64,000 nucleotides of DNA, from assembly GCF_943193085.1 (NCBI RefSeq), contig NZ_CALPCU010000008.1:1-64000 (forward strand). Direction: 5' to 3'. The position numbers and the translations under genes are program-made. The notes below the pieces were generated by a model. It was not told the DNA's origin and ran no database searches. It saw nothing but the letters and a program-made list of their open reading frames with translations. Below are positions 46,654 through 55,589 of this stretch, in pieces (the stretch's first letter is position 1; every line of letters begins with the position of its first letter). The stretch is from Vermiculatibacterium agrestimuris (GTDB taxonomy: Bacteria; Bacillota; Clostridia; Oscillospirales; Oscillospiraceae).

Positions 46654-47472
46654 TTATTTCAGGATAGGCAGAAGACGCAGAAGCAGCTCGATCAGCGGGG
46701 CGCAGAAGATGACGCTGTCAAAGCGATCCAAAATGCCTCCGTGGCCGGGGAGGATATTGCCGAAGTCCTTGATACCGTACTCCCGCTTGATACAGGAGAA
46801 GGACAGGTCGCCCAGCTGGGAGACGACGCTGCCCACGGCGCCATAGAGGGCCAAAAGGGCATAGTTGACACTGCGGTCAAGGCCAAAGCCTTTCTCCCAA
46901 AGAAGGCCGTAGGCCATGGTGCAGACCACCGCCCCCACAAGGCCGCCCACCGCGCCCTCCACCGTCTTTTTGGGCGAGAGGTCAGGGGCCAGCTTGTGCT
47001 TGCCGAAGAGCAGCCCGGCAAAGAGGGCGCAGGCGTCAGAGAGAAACGCCACCACAAAGGGAAGCAGAATGGTCATCTGCCAGTCCCCACGCAGCCGCAG
47101 CCGCACCAGGGAGCTGAGGAACCAGGGGATGAACACCGTCAAAAAGAAGGCTCCACCCAGCCGCTCCAGGCCCAGGGTATTGCGGCTGTATATGGCTTCC
47201 GCGAAAAGGAGGGTCACATAGACGAAAAGCCCCGCCAGAGCGTACTCCGCCCTGGCGCCGCTGTACTCCCACAGGGGGATCAGCGCGCCCAGCGCGATGG
47301 AATAGGCCGCAATGCGGGTATGCTTGAGGAAGTTCGTCGCGCACAGAGCCTCGTATACGGCGATGGCGCAGACCACCGCCAGGGCAAGGGAGACGGCCAC
47401 CTCCGGCAGAGCATAGACGATGAGCAGGATCAGCGGGATGAAGACCACCGCTACCATGACTCGTTTGAACAA
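46654..47472 (-). CDS. cdsA: Phosphatidate cytidylyltransferase
   Basis: Makes CDP-diacylglycerol from phosphatidic acid and CTP for phospholipid synthesis. About 272 residues with eight hydrophobic segments. The family signature appears as SPKKTVEGAVGGLVGAV and near the C-terminus SCIKREYGIKDFGNILPGHGGILDRFDS. The start is uncertain: TTG at 47472, one base after the uppS stop, is well spaced from GGAGGG, while an ATG at 47457 is too far. Coupled to uppS. Confidence 0.95.
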   Translation of the reverse strand: MFKRVMVAVVFIPLILLIVYALPEVAVSLALAVVCAIAVYEALCATNFLKHTRIAAYSIALGALIPLWEYSGARAEYALAGLFVYVTLLFAEAIYSRNTLGLERLGGAFFLTVFIPWFLSSLVRLRLRGDWQMTILLPFVVAFLSDACALFAGLLFGKHKLAPDLSPKKTVEGAVGGLVGAVVCTMAYGLLWEKGFGLDRSVNYALLALYGAVGSVVSQLGDLSFSCIKREYGIKDFGNILPGHGGILDRFDSVIFCAPLIELLLRLLPILK

Positions 47473-47473
47473 A

Positions 47474-48214
47474 TCAAATCCCTCCAAAACGGCGGGAGCG
47501 GCCCTGATAGGCCGCCAGCGCCTTGCGAAGCTCCTCTTTGCTGAAATCGGGCCAGTTCACGTCGGTAAAATAGAACTCGGAATAAGCCGACTGCCACAAA
47601 AGAAAGTTGGATGTGCGCTCCTCCCCGCCGGGGCGGATCACCAGCTCCGGATCGGGAAGGCCGGAAGACCAGAGATACCGGGAGAAATCCTCCTGTGTCA
47701 ACTCCTCCGGCTTTTTCTGGCCTGCGGCGCAGTCGGCGGCAAAGGCCCGCGCGGCCCGGACAAGCTCGTCCCGGCCACCGTAGTTGACGCAGATGTTCAC
47801 CTGGCAGCCCTCAAAGCGGCCGGAGTCGCGCTGCACTGTCCGACACAGCTCCCGCAGCTCCGCCGGCAGCTGGGTCAGGTCGCCAAAGAAGGTAAAGCGC
47901 ACCTTCTCCTTCTCCATATCCCGGACAGCCTCCAAAAGATATTTCTTCAAAAGGCCCATAATGGCAGAGACCTCCTCCGCCGGACGTTTCCAGTTCTCGG
48001 TGGAAAAGGCGTAGACGGTGAGGTACTCGATGCCGATGTCCCGGCAATAGGTGGCGATGGTGCGAAAGGTCTCCGCACCGGCGGCGTGGCCCGCCGTCCG
48101 GGGCAGGCCGCGGGCCTTTGCCCAGCGGCCGTTGCCGTCCATGATGATGGCGATATGCCGGGGCAGGCGGCTGAAATCCACCTTGGCCTCAGTCTTTTTT
48201 CCGAACAGAGGCAC
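47474..48214 (-). CDS. uppS: Undecaprenyl diphosphate synthase
   Basis: cis-Prenyltransferase that makes the C55 lipid carrier of wall synthesis. 246 residues starting with GTG. The catalytic Asp26 lies in IAIIMDGNGRWAKARG; YAFSTENWKRP, VNICVNYGGRDEL and the C-terminal DPELVIRPGGEERTSNFLLWQSAYSEF motifs are complete. It is followed by cdsA with one base between. Confidence 0.98.
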   Translation of the reverse strand: MPLFGKKTEAKVDFSRLPRHIAIIMDGNGRWAKARGLPRTAGHAAGAETFRTIATYCRDIGIEYLTVYAFSTENWKRPAEEVSAIMGLLKKYLLEAVRDMEKEKVRFTFFGDLTQLPAELRELCRTVQRDSGRFEGCQVNICVNYGGRDELVRAARAFAADCAAGQKKPEELTQEDFSRYLWSSGLPDPELVIRPGGEERTSNFLLWQSAYSEFYFTDVNWPDFSKEELRKALAAYQGRSRRFGGI

Positions 48215-48276
48215 GGCAAAGCCCCCCTTCCAAAGGCAAAGGATCTCCCGCCGGAGAGCCGGCGGGAAACCAAAAC

Positions 48277-48831
48277 TTAAACGGCCATGAGCTCCTTTTC
48301 CTTCTTGGCGCTCATCTCGTCCAGCTGCTTGCAGTACTTGTCGGTCAGCTCCTGAAGCTCCTTTTCGCAGAGCTTCCGGTCATCCTCGGTCATCTCGCCC
48401 TTCTTCTCCTCCGCCTTCAGCTTATCCATGGCGTCTCGGCGGATATTGCGCACCGCAACCTTGCCGTTCTCCGCATACTTCTTCACCTGCTTGGTCAGCT
48501 CCTTGCGGCGCTCCTCGGTAAGCTGGGGGAAGAGAAGGCGGATGACCTTGCCGTCGTTCTGAGGGTTGATACCCAAGTCGGAGGTCTGAATGGCCTTCTC
48601 AATGACTTTCAGCAGCGTCGTATCCCAGGGCTGGATCATCAGGCTCCGGGGGTCGGGGGAAGAGATAGTGGCCACCTGCTGGATGGGGGTGGGCGTGCCG
48701 TAATAGTCCACGGCGATTTTGTCCAGAACGGCAGCGTTGGCCCGGCCGGCCCGGACGGAGGCGAAGTCGCTCATGACCACATCCATGGTCTTTTGCATTT
48801 TGGCGTCATATTCCTGATTGAATTCCTGCAT
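48277..48831 (-). CDS. frr: Ribosome-recycling factor
   Basis: 184 residues, the standard RRF length. Splits post-termination ribosomes together with EF-G. SVRAGRANAAVLDKIAVDYYGTPTPIQQVA and LTEERRKELTKQVKKYAENGKVAVRNIRRDA are hallmark stretches. The ATG at 48831 is preceded by AAAGGAAGG, so the ten-codon upstream extension is not used. Between frr and uppS is a GC-rich hairpin (48247-48266) without a T-run. Confidence 0.98.
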   Translation of the reverse strand: MQEFNQEYDAKMQKTMDVVMSDFASVRAGRANAAVLDKIAVDYYGTPTPIQQVATISSPDPRSLMIQPWDTTLLKVIEKAIQTSDLGINPQNDGKVIRLLFPQLTEERRKELTKQVKKYAENGKVAVRNIRRDAMDKLKAEEKKGEMTEDDRKLCEKELQELTDKYCKQLDEMSAKKEKELMAV

Positions 48832-48879
48832 GATAAGCCTTCCTTTCCTTAATCCGATCATTGTACTTTATGGGTGCTT

Positions 48880-49596
48880 TTACTCCCGAATGACAGTGCC
48901 GATCTTTTCTCCCATCACCGCCCGGTAGATATTCTCCGGGTCTTTCAGGGCGAAGAGAAGGACGGGGATCTTGTTGTCCATAGAGAGGCTGGTGGCAGTA
49001 GAATCCATGACCTGCAGGTGCCTGGAGAGCACCTCGTCGTAAGTGATGGCCTCAAACTTCACCGCGGCGGCGTCCTTCTTGGGATCGGCGGAGTAAACAC
49101 CGTCGATGTTCTTGGCCAGAAGGATCACGTCGGCGTCGATCTCAGCCGCCCGAAGCACTGCGGCGGTATCTGTGGAGAAGAAGGGATTGCCGGTACCGCA
49201 GCCAAAGATGACCACCCGCCCCTTCTCCAGGTGCCGAATGGCCCGGGAGCGGATGTAGGGCTCGGCAATGGAGCGCATCTCGATGGCGGTCTGCACCCGC
49301 ACCTCCACGCCGTTCTGTTCCAGCACATCGGCCACGGCCAGGCAGTTAAGGGTGGTGGCCAGCATACCCATGTGGTCGGCCCGGGTGCGCTCCATCCGGT
49401 CGCCGCCGTCCTTCAGGCCGCGCCAGAAGTTGCCGCCGCCCACCACGACGCCCACCTGAACGCCTTGGGCAATACATTTTTTGATGACCTGACTGACCCG
49501 GCCGATGACGTCGAAGTCCAGCCCGCGGCCCACTTCCCCTGCCAGGGCCTCCCCGCTGATCTTCAGCAGAACTCTGTGATATGCCGGTTTTGCCAT
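48880..49596 (-). CDS. pyrH: UMP kinase
   Basis: Phosphorylates UMP to UDP; 238 residues, amino acid kinase fold. VLLKISGEALAG, VVVGGGNFWRG, ADHMGMLATTLNCLAVAD and FGCGTGNPFFSTDTAAVLRA are family motifs. The ATG at 49596 follows AAAGGGGGC; the 20-codon upstream extension is unlikely. It is the first gene of the pyrH-frr-uppS-cdsA-dxr-rseP-ispG series. rpsB and tsf, often found before pyrH, are absent: the next gene upstream is hisC with its own terminator. Confidence 0.97.
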   Translation of the reverse strand: MAKPAYHRVLLKISGEALAGEVGRGLDFDVIGRVSQVIKKCIAQGVQVGVVVGGGNFWRGLKDGGDRMERTRADHMGMLATTLNCLAVADVLEQNGVEVRVQTAIEMRSIAEPYIRSRAIRHLEKGRVVIFGCGTGNPFFSTDTAAVLRAAEIDADVILLAKNIDGVYSADPKKDAAAVKFEAITYDEVLSRHLQVMDSTATSLSMDNKIPVLLFALKDPENIYRAVMGEKIGTVIRE

Positions 49597-49705
49597 ATCC
49601 GCGCCCCCTTTGATAATGGTGTGGTTCATCGCTCCTATTTTAATATAGATTTCCAATTTTGCATAGGGGGAGACGCAGAATTTTTACAAATGTTTTTTCC
49701 CGAAG

Positions 49706-49741
49706 ACGCAAAAATTCCCCGGAGCGCTGCGCTCCGGGGAA
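49706..49741 (-). terminator. Terminator after hisC
   Basis: TTCCCCGGAGC / GCTCCGGGGAA hairpin (49715-49741), followed by TTTTTGCG on the minus strand. Confidence 0.88.
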
Positions 49742-49763
49742 CTTGAATGGAATCGGCGCCGGT

Positions 49764-50840
49764 TTATGACAGGTCTTCCCGCAAAAGCTCCCGCAAAACG
49801 GCACAGAGGGTTTTCATCTCCTCATCGGTGCCAATGGTGATACGAAGGTAATTGGAAATTCGGGGCTTGTTCCACCAGCGCACCAGGATCCCCCTCTCCC
49901 GAAGGCCGTCCAGCAGCTTCTTGGCGGGCACCTTGTCATGGCTGACAAAAAGGAAATTGGCCGCCGAATCGCATACGTGGAAGCCCATGCGTTCCAGTTC
50001 ATTGGCAGTATACGCGCGGGTGGTGATGATCTTGTTTGCGGTGCACTGAAAGTAGGCCACATCCTCTATCGCGCCGATGGCCCCGGCCTGGGCCAGCCGG
50101 TCTACGGGATAGGAATTGAAGGAATCCTTCACCGTATTGAGCGCGGCGATAAGTCCCTCGCCGCCAATGGCGAAGCCCACCCGGAGCCCGGCCAGCGAGC
50201 GGCCCTTGGAGAGGGTACGCACCACCAGCAGGTTGGGATAGCGGCTGACCAGCTTCACGGCGGAGTAGGCGCCAAAATCTATGTAGGCCTCATCCACCAG
50301 CACCACCCGGTCACTGTGGGCTTCAATGATGGCGCGCAGGGCGGTCTCATCCAGCTCCCGGCCCGTGGGGGCGTTGGGGTTGGCCAGGACGACGCCGCCA
50401 CAGGGGGCCAGGAAGGGCTCCACAGGGAGAGAGAAGTTCTCGTCCAGGGGGATCTCCTCATAGGGGATGCCGTAGAAGTCCGCGAAGACGGGATAGAAGG
50501 AGTAGGTCACATCGGCAAAGCGGATGGGGCGGTCAGGATCGAAAAAGGCCGGGAAGGCCAGGGAGAGCACCTCATCGGAACCATTGCCCACAAAGACCTG
50601 CTCCGGCCTGACGTCCAAAGACTGGGCAATGGCCCGGCGCAGCTGGGTGCAGGCAGGGTCGGGATAGAGGCGCAGAGAGCCGTCGCCGGCAGCCTCCCGA
50701 ATGGCCTTTACCGCCATAGGCGAAGGGGGATAGGGATTCTCGTTGGTGTTGAGCTTGATATAGTGCCCGCCGTCCTTGGGCTGCTCGCCGGGAATATAGG
50801 GGGTCAGGCCCCGGCAGCGCTCACTCCACAATTCTTTCAT
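49764..50840 (-). CDS. hisC: Histidinol-phosphate aminotransferase (HisC family)
   Basis: PLP enzyme of 358 residues from the ATG at 50840. KLNTNENPYPPSPMAV, LANPNAPTGRELD, VLVDEAYIDFG and the PLP-lysine motif RTLSKGRSLAGLRVGFAIG are complete. Normally converts histidinol phosphate to imidazole-acetol phosphate. No other his genes are adjacent; instead it overlaps a DUF951 gene by four bases, so a broader aminotransferase role cannot be excluded. Confidence 0.92.
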   Translation of the reverse strand: MKELWSERCRGLTPYIPGEQPKDGGHYIKLNTNENPYPPSPMAVKAIREAAGDGSLRLYPDPACTQLRRAIAQSLDVRPEQVFVGNGSDEVLSLAFPAFFDPDRPIRFADVTYSFYPVFADFYGIPYEEIPLDENFSLPVEPFLAPCGGVVLANPNAPTGRELDETALRAIIEAHSDRVVLVDEAYIDFGAYSAVKLVSRYPNLLVVRTLSKGRSLAGLRVGFAIGGEGLIAALNTVKDSFNSYPVDRLAQAGAIGAIEDVAYFQCTANKIITTRAYTANELERMGFHVCDSAANFLFVSHDKVPAKKLLDGLRERGILVRWWNKPRISNYLRITIGTDEEMKTLCAVLRELLREDLS

Positions 50841-51028
50841 CCTTCCGCCTCCGTCCGTATGATCTTCTTCACGTTCTTTTCCGCCTTGGCCCGGGGGATC
50901 ATAAGCTCGTGCCCGCACTGGACGCAGCGAAGCTTGAAATCCATACCCACGCGGAGCACCTGCCATTCCCGGCTTCCACAGGGATGGGGCTTTTTCAGTT
51001 CCAGTCGGTCGCCCACACGGATGTCCAT
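50837..51028 (-). CDS. DUF951 domain protein
   Basis: 63 residues. MDIRVGDRLELKKPHPCGSREWQVLRVGMDFKLRCVQCG contains the DUF951 pattern with a possible zinc knuckle (Cys17 and CVQC). It is a small cytoplasmic, perhaps nucleic-acid-binding protein of unknown role, common in Firmicutes. The ATGA overlap couples it to hisC. A perfect sigma-A promoter lies upstream. Confidence 0.9.
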   Translation of the reverse strand: MDIRVGDRLELKKPHPCGSREWQVLRVGMDFKLRCVQCGHELMIPRAKAEKNVKKIIRTEAEG

Positions 51029-51061
51029 GACCGCTTCTCCCCTTTTTGTTCAGTTATCCTC

Positions 51062-51090
51062 ATTATAGGTGCCCTTTTTCTCCCTGTCAA
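51062..51090 (-). promoter_or_regulatory. Sigma-A type promoter of DUF951-hisC
   Basis: Minus strand TTGACA (51085-51090), 17-base spacer, TATAAT (51062-51067). Confidence 0.9.
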
Positions 51091-51157
51091 TTCCTCTTGT
51101 CCCTTTGCATATCATATCTCATCCAGAAAATTACAGGGCAACAGCGGAAAGGATTTG

Positions 51158-52096
51158 GTGAAATTGACGAGGCGATTTCTCCCGGAGGGCCGGCTGCTGG
51201 AGACAGAGGAGAACAAGGCTCTTTGCGGGACGCTGCAGGGCCTGCGCCAGGCCATGGAGGAAGAGACGATCCTGGAGGGGATCGCCCTTCTCAGTGACGA
51301 AAATCATGATCTTTTAGTAAGGGTCGGCCCCTTCACAGGCCGTATTCCACGGGAAGAGGCGGCCCTAGGAATTGCTGAGGGCACGACCCGTGATATCGCT
51401 ATTTTATCCAAGGTCGGGAAGGCGATTTCCTTTACAGTTCAGGCCGTGGAGACTTCCAAAGCGGAGCCCGGCCTCCTCCTCTCCCGGCGGCGGGCCCAGG
51501 AGCTGGCGATGGCGCACGTTTTGGAGGCCTGGGAGCCGGGGCTGGTCGTCCCCGCCACAGTGACCCATCTGGAACCCTTTGGCGCCTTCGTGGACATCGG
51601 GTGCGGCGTCCCCTCCATGATCGGAGTAGAGCGGCTCTCCGTCTCCCGTATCGCCCACGCAAATCAGCGGCTGACCCTGGGCCAGGAGATCTACGCCGCG
51701 GTGCTGGGCGTTGACAAAGCCCAGCACAGGGTGCTCCTCACCCACCGAGAGCTGCTGGGCACCTGGGAGGAAAACGCCGCCCTGTTCCGCCCGGGGATGA
51801 CAGTGCCGGGATATGTGCGGGGCATCAAGGATTACGGCGCCTTTGTGGAGCTGACTGCCAACCTCTCGGGCCTGGCGGAATGTAAGGAGGGGCTGCGGGA
51901 GGGCGGCCGGGTGTCGGTCTACATCAAGTCCATCCTGCCGGAGCGGATGAAGCTGAAGCTGCTAGTCATCGACCCTCTCCCCGACAAACCGCTCCCGGAG
52001 CCGCCCCGGTATTTTATCACCCAGGGGCGGCTGGAGCGCTGGCAGTACGCCCCGGCGGGATGCCTGAAAGCCGGCGGCGAGACTGTGTTCCAATGA
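51158..52096 (+). CDS. S1 RNA-binding domain protein (RpsA-like)
   Basis: 312 residues from a GTG at 51158 with GGAAAGGA just before. Two clear S1 motifs: GLVVPATVTHLEPFGAFVDIGCGVPSMIGVERLS (about 130-200) and GMTVPGYVRGIKDYGAFVELTANLSGLAECKE (about 215-280). An N-terminal segment of about 120 residues is less typical. Likely a Firmicute relative of ribosomal protein S1 that binds RNA; whether it acts on the ribosome is unknown. It diverges from DUF951 and ends at a strong terminator. Confidence 0.85.
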   Translation: MKLTRRFLPEGRLLETEENKALCGTLQGLRQAMEEETILEGIALLSDENHDLLVRVGPFTGRIPREEAALGIAEGTTRDIAILSKVGKAISFTVQAVETSKAEPGLLLSRRRAQELAMAHVLEAWEPGLVVPATVTHLEPFGAFVDIGCGVPSMIGVERLSVSRIAHANQRLTLGQEIYAAVLGVDKAQHRVLLTHRELLGTWEENAALFRPGMTVPGYVRGIKDYGAFVELTANLSGLAECKEGLREGGRVSVYIKSILPERMKLKLLVIDPLPDKPLPEPPRYFITQGRLERWQYAPAGCLKAGGETVFQ

Positions 52097-52140
52097 CAAA
52101 CAGGCCCGGAAGCATCCAAACGCTTCCGGGCCTGTTTTTT
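52097..52140. terminator. Bidirectional terminator
   Basis: CAGGCCCGGAAGC / GCTTCCGGGCCTG 13-bp stem (52101-52134) with AAA before and TTTTTT after, between convergent genes. Confidence 0.92.
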
Positions 52141-52511
52141 CACAAATTGCGGACTACGCCGAAGATCACCAGCAAGATGGCCAGGGTCAGCCAGGCTCGA
52201 TCCTCCCAACGGGCGGGCCCTCTCCCCTTCACATAGCCTATCCCCCGCCAGGCCAGCAGCACGGCCACCGGCGGCAACGCCAGACAGAGGGCGGGATTGG
52301 CCGCCCAAGCCCCGGCCCAGTCTCCCCGGAGAAGGGCAATGCACAGCCGGGACACCCCGCAGCCGGGGCAGAGCAAGCCTGTCAAGCGGTAAAAGGGGCA
52401 GGGCAGTCCCACCCCCAGGCGCGCCATTGCCCAGGCATACCCCAGGCCCAAAAGCAGAAGCGCCGTCAGCCAGGCCAGCAGGCGCCTCAGCCGTGCCTCA
52501 GAGGCCGCCAT
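52140..52511 (-). CDS. DUF2752 membrane protein
   Basis: 123 residues with three hydrophobic segments. CPFYRLTGLLCPGCGVSRLCIALLRGDW carries the DUF2752 signature CPGCGxTR (here CPGCGVSR). Function unknown; membrane located. It overlaps the DUF4234 gene by 14 bases and is probably translated from the same mRNA. Confidence 0.88.
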   Translation of the reverse strand: MAASEARLRRLLAWLTALLLLGLGYAWAMARLGVGLPCPFYRLTGLLCPGCGVSRLCIALLRGDWAGAWAANPALCLALPPVAVLLAWRGIGYVKGRGPARWEDRAWLTLAILLVIFGVVRNL

Positions 52512-52845
52512 AGCCCTGGAATTTGTTCAGCTCGCTCTGCATAAGGGCAAGGGAGATGATGTCCAGCCCGAAAAGGCCGAGCACCAGGTAGAGGATCCCC
52601 TGGGTGCCGCCGGGAGTGCCCCGGGCCTCATCCAGGATCTGGCCCATCTTATAGTTCCAATATAGGCCATAGATCCCACAGGTAATGATCGTCAGCAGGA
52701 TGACCATGCCTCCGTCCACGCCCATGGGATAGCCGCTGACCTCCTGAACATCATTGTGGATGCAGTACACCCAATAGAGACCATAGATACCGCAGGTGAT
52801 GATGGACAGGACGATACACATACCAACGCTTCTCTGCTGCTTCAT
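52498..52845 (-). CDS. DUF4234 membrane protein
   Basis: 115 residues with two copies of the hydrophobic motif IITCGIYGLYW (at about 15-25 and 53-63), the DUF4234 signature. A third hydrophobic segment (GILYLVLGLFGLDIISLALM) follows. Function unknown. Its 3' end overlaps the DUF2752 gene; upstream lies rarA. Confidence 0.88.
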   Translation of the reverse strand: MKQQRSVGMCIVLSIITCGIYGLYWVYCIHNDVQEVSGYPMGVDGGMVILLTIITCGIYGLYWNYKMGQILDEARGTPGGTQGILYLVLGLFGLDIISLALMQSELNKFQGYGGL

Positions 52846-52890
52846 TTGACGCGCTCCTCTCGCTTTTTTCTTCCGGGGATGCGGCCTGAC

Positions 52891-54162
52891 TCAGCCTTCC
52901 TCCCCCTTGATCTTGTCCCAATACTGCTTGGCGGCCTGCTCCGTCTTGTTATCGCCATAGAAGTAGTACCGCGTCCCCACAAGCTGATCCGGCAGGTACT
53001 GCTGGGCCACCCAGTGGCCGGGGAAGCTGTGGGGGTAGAGATAGCCCTGCTCCCGCTCCATCCCCGCCGAGTCTGCGTGGACATTCTGCAGATGGCGGGG
53101 ATAGTCCCCGATCTTCCCCGCCTTCACGTCCGCCCGGGCGGCGCCGATGGCCTCCACCACCGAATTGGACTTGGGCGCTGTGGCCAGTAAAATAGCGGCC
53201 TGGGCCAAGGGAAGCTGCGCCTCGGGAAGGCCCAGCTGCAGCGCGCTGTCCACACAGGCCTTCACGATAGCCACCGCCTGGGGGTAGGCCATGCCCACAT
53301 CCTCGCTGGCTGAGCAGAGCAGCCGCCGGATGGCGGTGATCATATCCCCCGCCTCCAAAAGCCGGGCCAGGTAATGGAGGGCGGCGTCCGGGTCGGAACC
53401 CCGAAGAGACTTCATAAGGGCGGAGGCGATATCGTAGTGGTCGTCCCCCTCCCTGTCGTAACGCATGGCGGAGCGCTGGGCCACCGTCTGAGCGTCGGGC
53501 AAGGTGACGGTGAGGGTCTTTCCCTTCCTGGGCGCGGAGTTCATCAGCAGCTCCACGGCGTTCATGGCTTTGCGGCAATCTCCGCCGCAGGCCACCGCCA
53601 GGTGGTCTATCACCCCCTCCTCCAGCTTGGCCTTGGCGCCCAGCCGCTCCGACATCAGGCGAAAGCCCCGCTCCACAGCGGGCTTCAAATCGTCGGCGGT
53701 GAGGGGCTTGAACTCAAAAACACTGGAACGGGATAGGACGGCATTGTAGACGTAGAAGTACGGATTTTCCGTGGTGGAGGCGATCAGGGTCACATCTCCC
53801 CGTTCAATGACCTCCAGAAGAGATTGCTGCTGTTTTTTATTGAAGTACTGGATCTCATCCAGGTACAGCAGCACCCCCTCAGGGGCCAGAAGAGTGCCCA
53901 CCTGGCCGATGATCTCCTTCACATCAGACAGGGACGCAGTGGTGGCGTTGAGCCGCCGCAGGGCCCGGTTGGTGCGTTTGGCGATGATGTTGGCTACCGT
54001 GGTCTTCCCCGTACCGGAGGGGCCGTAGAAGATGAGGTTGGGGATATCTCCGGTCTCGATGATCCGCCGGAGAAGACCTCCCTGCCCCAGGATATGCTTC
54101 TGGCCTACCACTTCATCCAACGTTTCAGGGCGTATTTCGTCCGCTAAGGGGCGGTATGCCAT
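52891..54162 (-). CDS. rarA: AAA+ ATPase RarA/MgsA
   Basis: Replication-associated recombination protein of 423 residues that acts at stalled forks. The start region MAYRPLADEIRPETLDEVVGQ, Walker A LIFYGPSGTGKTTVANIIA (about 45-63), Walker B VLLYLDEIQYFNKKQQQ and the sensor region LIASTTENPYFYV are present. The C-terminal tetramerisation domain follows (DPDAALHYLARLLEAGDM). GGAGGTG precedes the ATG at 54162; the open frame further upstream is not coding. A GAATGGGGAGGAA inverted repeat (54184-54212) lies before it. Confidence 0.96.
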   Translation of the reverse strand: MAYRPLADEIRPETLDEVVGQKHILGQGGLLRRIIETGDIPNLIFYGPSGTGKTTVANIIAKRTNRALRRLNATTASLSDVKEIIGQVGTLLAPEGVLLYLDEIQYFNKKQQQSLLEVIERGDVTLIASTTENPYFYVYNAVLSRSSVFEFKPLTADDLKPAVERGFRLMSERLGAKAKLEEGVIDHLAVACGGDCRKAMNAVELLMNSAPRKGKTLTVTLPDAQTVAQRSAMRYDREGDDHYDIASALMKSLRGSDPDAALHYLARLLEAGDMITAIRRLLCSASEDVGMAYPQAVAIVKACVDSALQLGLPEAQLPLAQAAILLATAPKSNSVVEAIGAARADVKAGKIGDYPRHLQNVHADSAGMEREQGYLYPHSFPGHWVAQQYLPDQLVGTRYYFYGDNKTEQAAKQYWDKIKGEEG

Positions 54163-54253
54163 GGCTTTCACCTCCAAAGGCAAGAATGGGGAGGAAAATT
54201 TCCTCCCCATTCTAACATACGTTCGATAGATTGTAAAGGTGGTTTTTCCCCGC

Positions 54254-55498
54254 TCAGCCCTCGTAAAGAGGGTACTTGGCGGTGAGGGCGGCCACCATGG
54301 AGCGGATCTCGTCGGCCTTGGCGTCAAAGTCCTTGGCGGCCAGGGCAATGCACTGGGCAATGACCGCCATCTCCGGCTCCTGAAAGCCTCGGCTGGTGAC
54401 GGCGGGCGTACCCAGGCGCACGCCGCTGGTGACAAAGGGCTTCTCCGGGTCGTTGGGAACGGCGTTTTTGTTGGCGGTGATATGCACTTCATCCAGCCGC
54501 CGCTCCAGCTCCTTACCGGTGAGTCCCATGCGCCGCAGATCCAGCAGCATCAGGTGGTTGTCCGTGCCCCCGGAAACCAGGTCGAATCCCTCAGAGAGCA
54601 GGGCGTTGGCCAGGGCGGAGGCGTTTTTCACGATCTGCTCCTGGTAGGTCTTGAACTCCGGCTTCAGCGCCTCCCCGAGGGCGACGGCCTTGGCGGCGAT
54701 GACGTGCTCCAGCGGGCCGCCCTGGCTGCCGGGGAAGATGGCGGAGTCGATCTTCTTGGCGTGCTCCTCCTTGCAGAGGATCATACCGCCCCGGGGCCCC
54801 CGAAGGGTCTTGTGGGTGGTGGTGGAGACCACATCGGCGTAGGGCACGGGATTCGGATGGAGCCCCGCCGCCACCAAACCGGCGATATGGGCCATATCCA
54901 CAAAGAGATACGCCCCCACCTCGTGGGCGATGTCGGCAAAGGTCTTGAAGTCGATGATCCGGGGATAGGCGGAGGCCCCGGCGATGATCATTTTAGGCTT
55001 TTCCTTTTTGGCGATCTGGCGAACCTTGTCGTAGTCGATGCGGCCGTCCTCTCCCACGCCGTAGAAGACCATGCGGTAGTTCTTGCCGGAGAAGTTTACG
55101 GGGGAGCCGTGGGTCAGGTGGCCGCCATTGCTGAGATCCATGCCCAGCACCGTATCACCGGGGGTACACAGGGCGGCGTAGACGGCGTAGTTGGCCTGGG
55201 CTCCGGAGTGGGGCTGGACATTTGCATGATCGGCGCCGAAAAGCGCCTTCGCCCGGGTTCGGGCCAGCTCCTCCGCCACGTCCACACACTGGCAGCCGCC
55301 ATAGTAGCGCTTGCCGGGATAGCCCTCGGCGTACTTATTGGTCAGCACGCTGCCCTGGGCCAGCATCACCGCCGGACTGGTGAAGTTCTCCGAGGCAATC
55401 AGCTCGATGTTGCGCTGCTGTCGGGCGTACTCAGCCTTTACAGCCTCTCCAAGCTCGGGATCCCGGGCGGCGATGTAGTCCATCATCTCTTTCAGCAT
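54254..55498 (-). CDS. glyA: Serine hydroxymethyltransferase
   Basis: PLP enzyme converting serine and tetrahydrofolate to glycine and 5,10-methylene-THF. 414 residues from the ATG at 55498, with AAGGGGGAAAG before it. RNIELIASENFTSPAVMLAQGSVLTNKYAEGYPGKRYYGG and the PLP-lysine motif VVSTTTHKTLRGPRGGMIL are complete; the tetrahydrofolate pocket VTSGVRLGTPAVTSRGF is near the C-terminus. The leader is too short for a glycine riboswitch. Confidence 0.98.
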   Translation of the reverse strand: MLKEMMDYIAARDPELGEAVKAEYARQQRNIELIASENFTSPAVMLAQGSVLTNKYAEGYPGKRYYGGCQCVDVAEELARTRAKALFGADHANVQPHSGAQANYAVYAALCTPGDTVLGMDLSNGGHLTHGSPVNFSGKNYRMVFYGVGEDGRIDYDKVRQIAKKEKPKMIIAGASAYPRIIDFKTFADIAHEVGAYLFVDMAHIAGLVAAGLHPNPVPYADVVSTTTHKTLRGPRGGMILCKEEHAKKIDSAIFPGSQGGPLEHVIAAKAVALGEALKPEFKTYQEQIVKNASALANALLSEGFDLVSGGTDNHLMLLDLRRMGLTGKELERRLDEVHITANKNAVPNDPEKPFVTSGVRLGTPAVTSRGFQEPEMAVIAQCIALAAKDFDAKADEIRSMVAALTAKYPLYEG

Positions 55499-55589
55499 AA
55501 TTCTTTCCCCCTTGTGGTATTTTCCTGTCGCATTTTTCGATTTTCTATGATACAATATTTTCACCGATTTTTCAAGGGGAGATCAGGTC

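Noticed and set aside
48247..48266. CCCGCCGG/CCGGCGGG hairpin between frr and uppS as a terminator
   Set aside because: No T-run on either side, and the genes continue as a typical operon.
55499..55589. Glycine riboswitch before glyA
   Set aside because: The gap is only 91 bases and shows no paired aptamer motifs.
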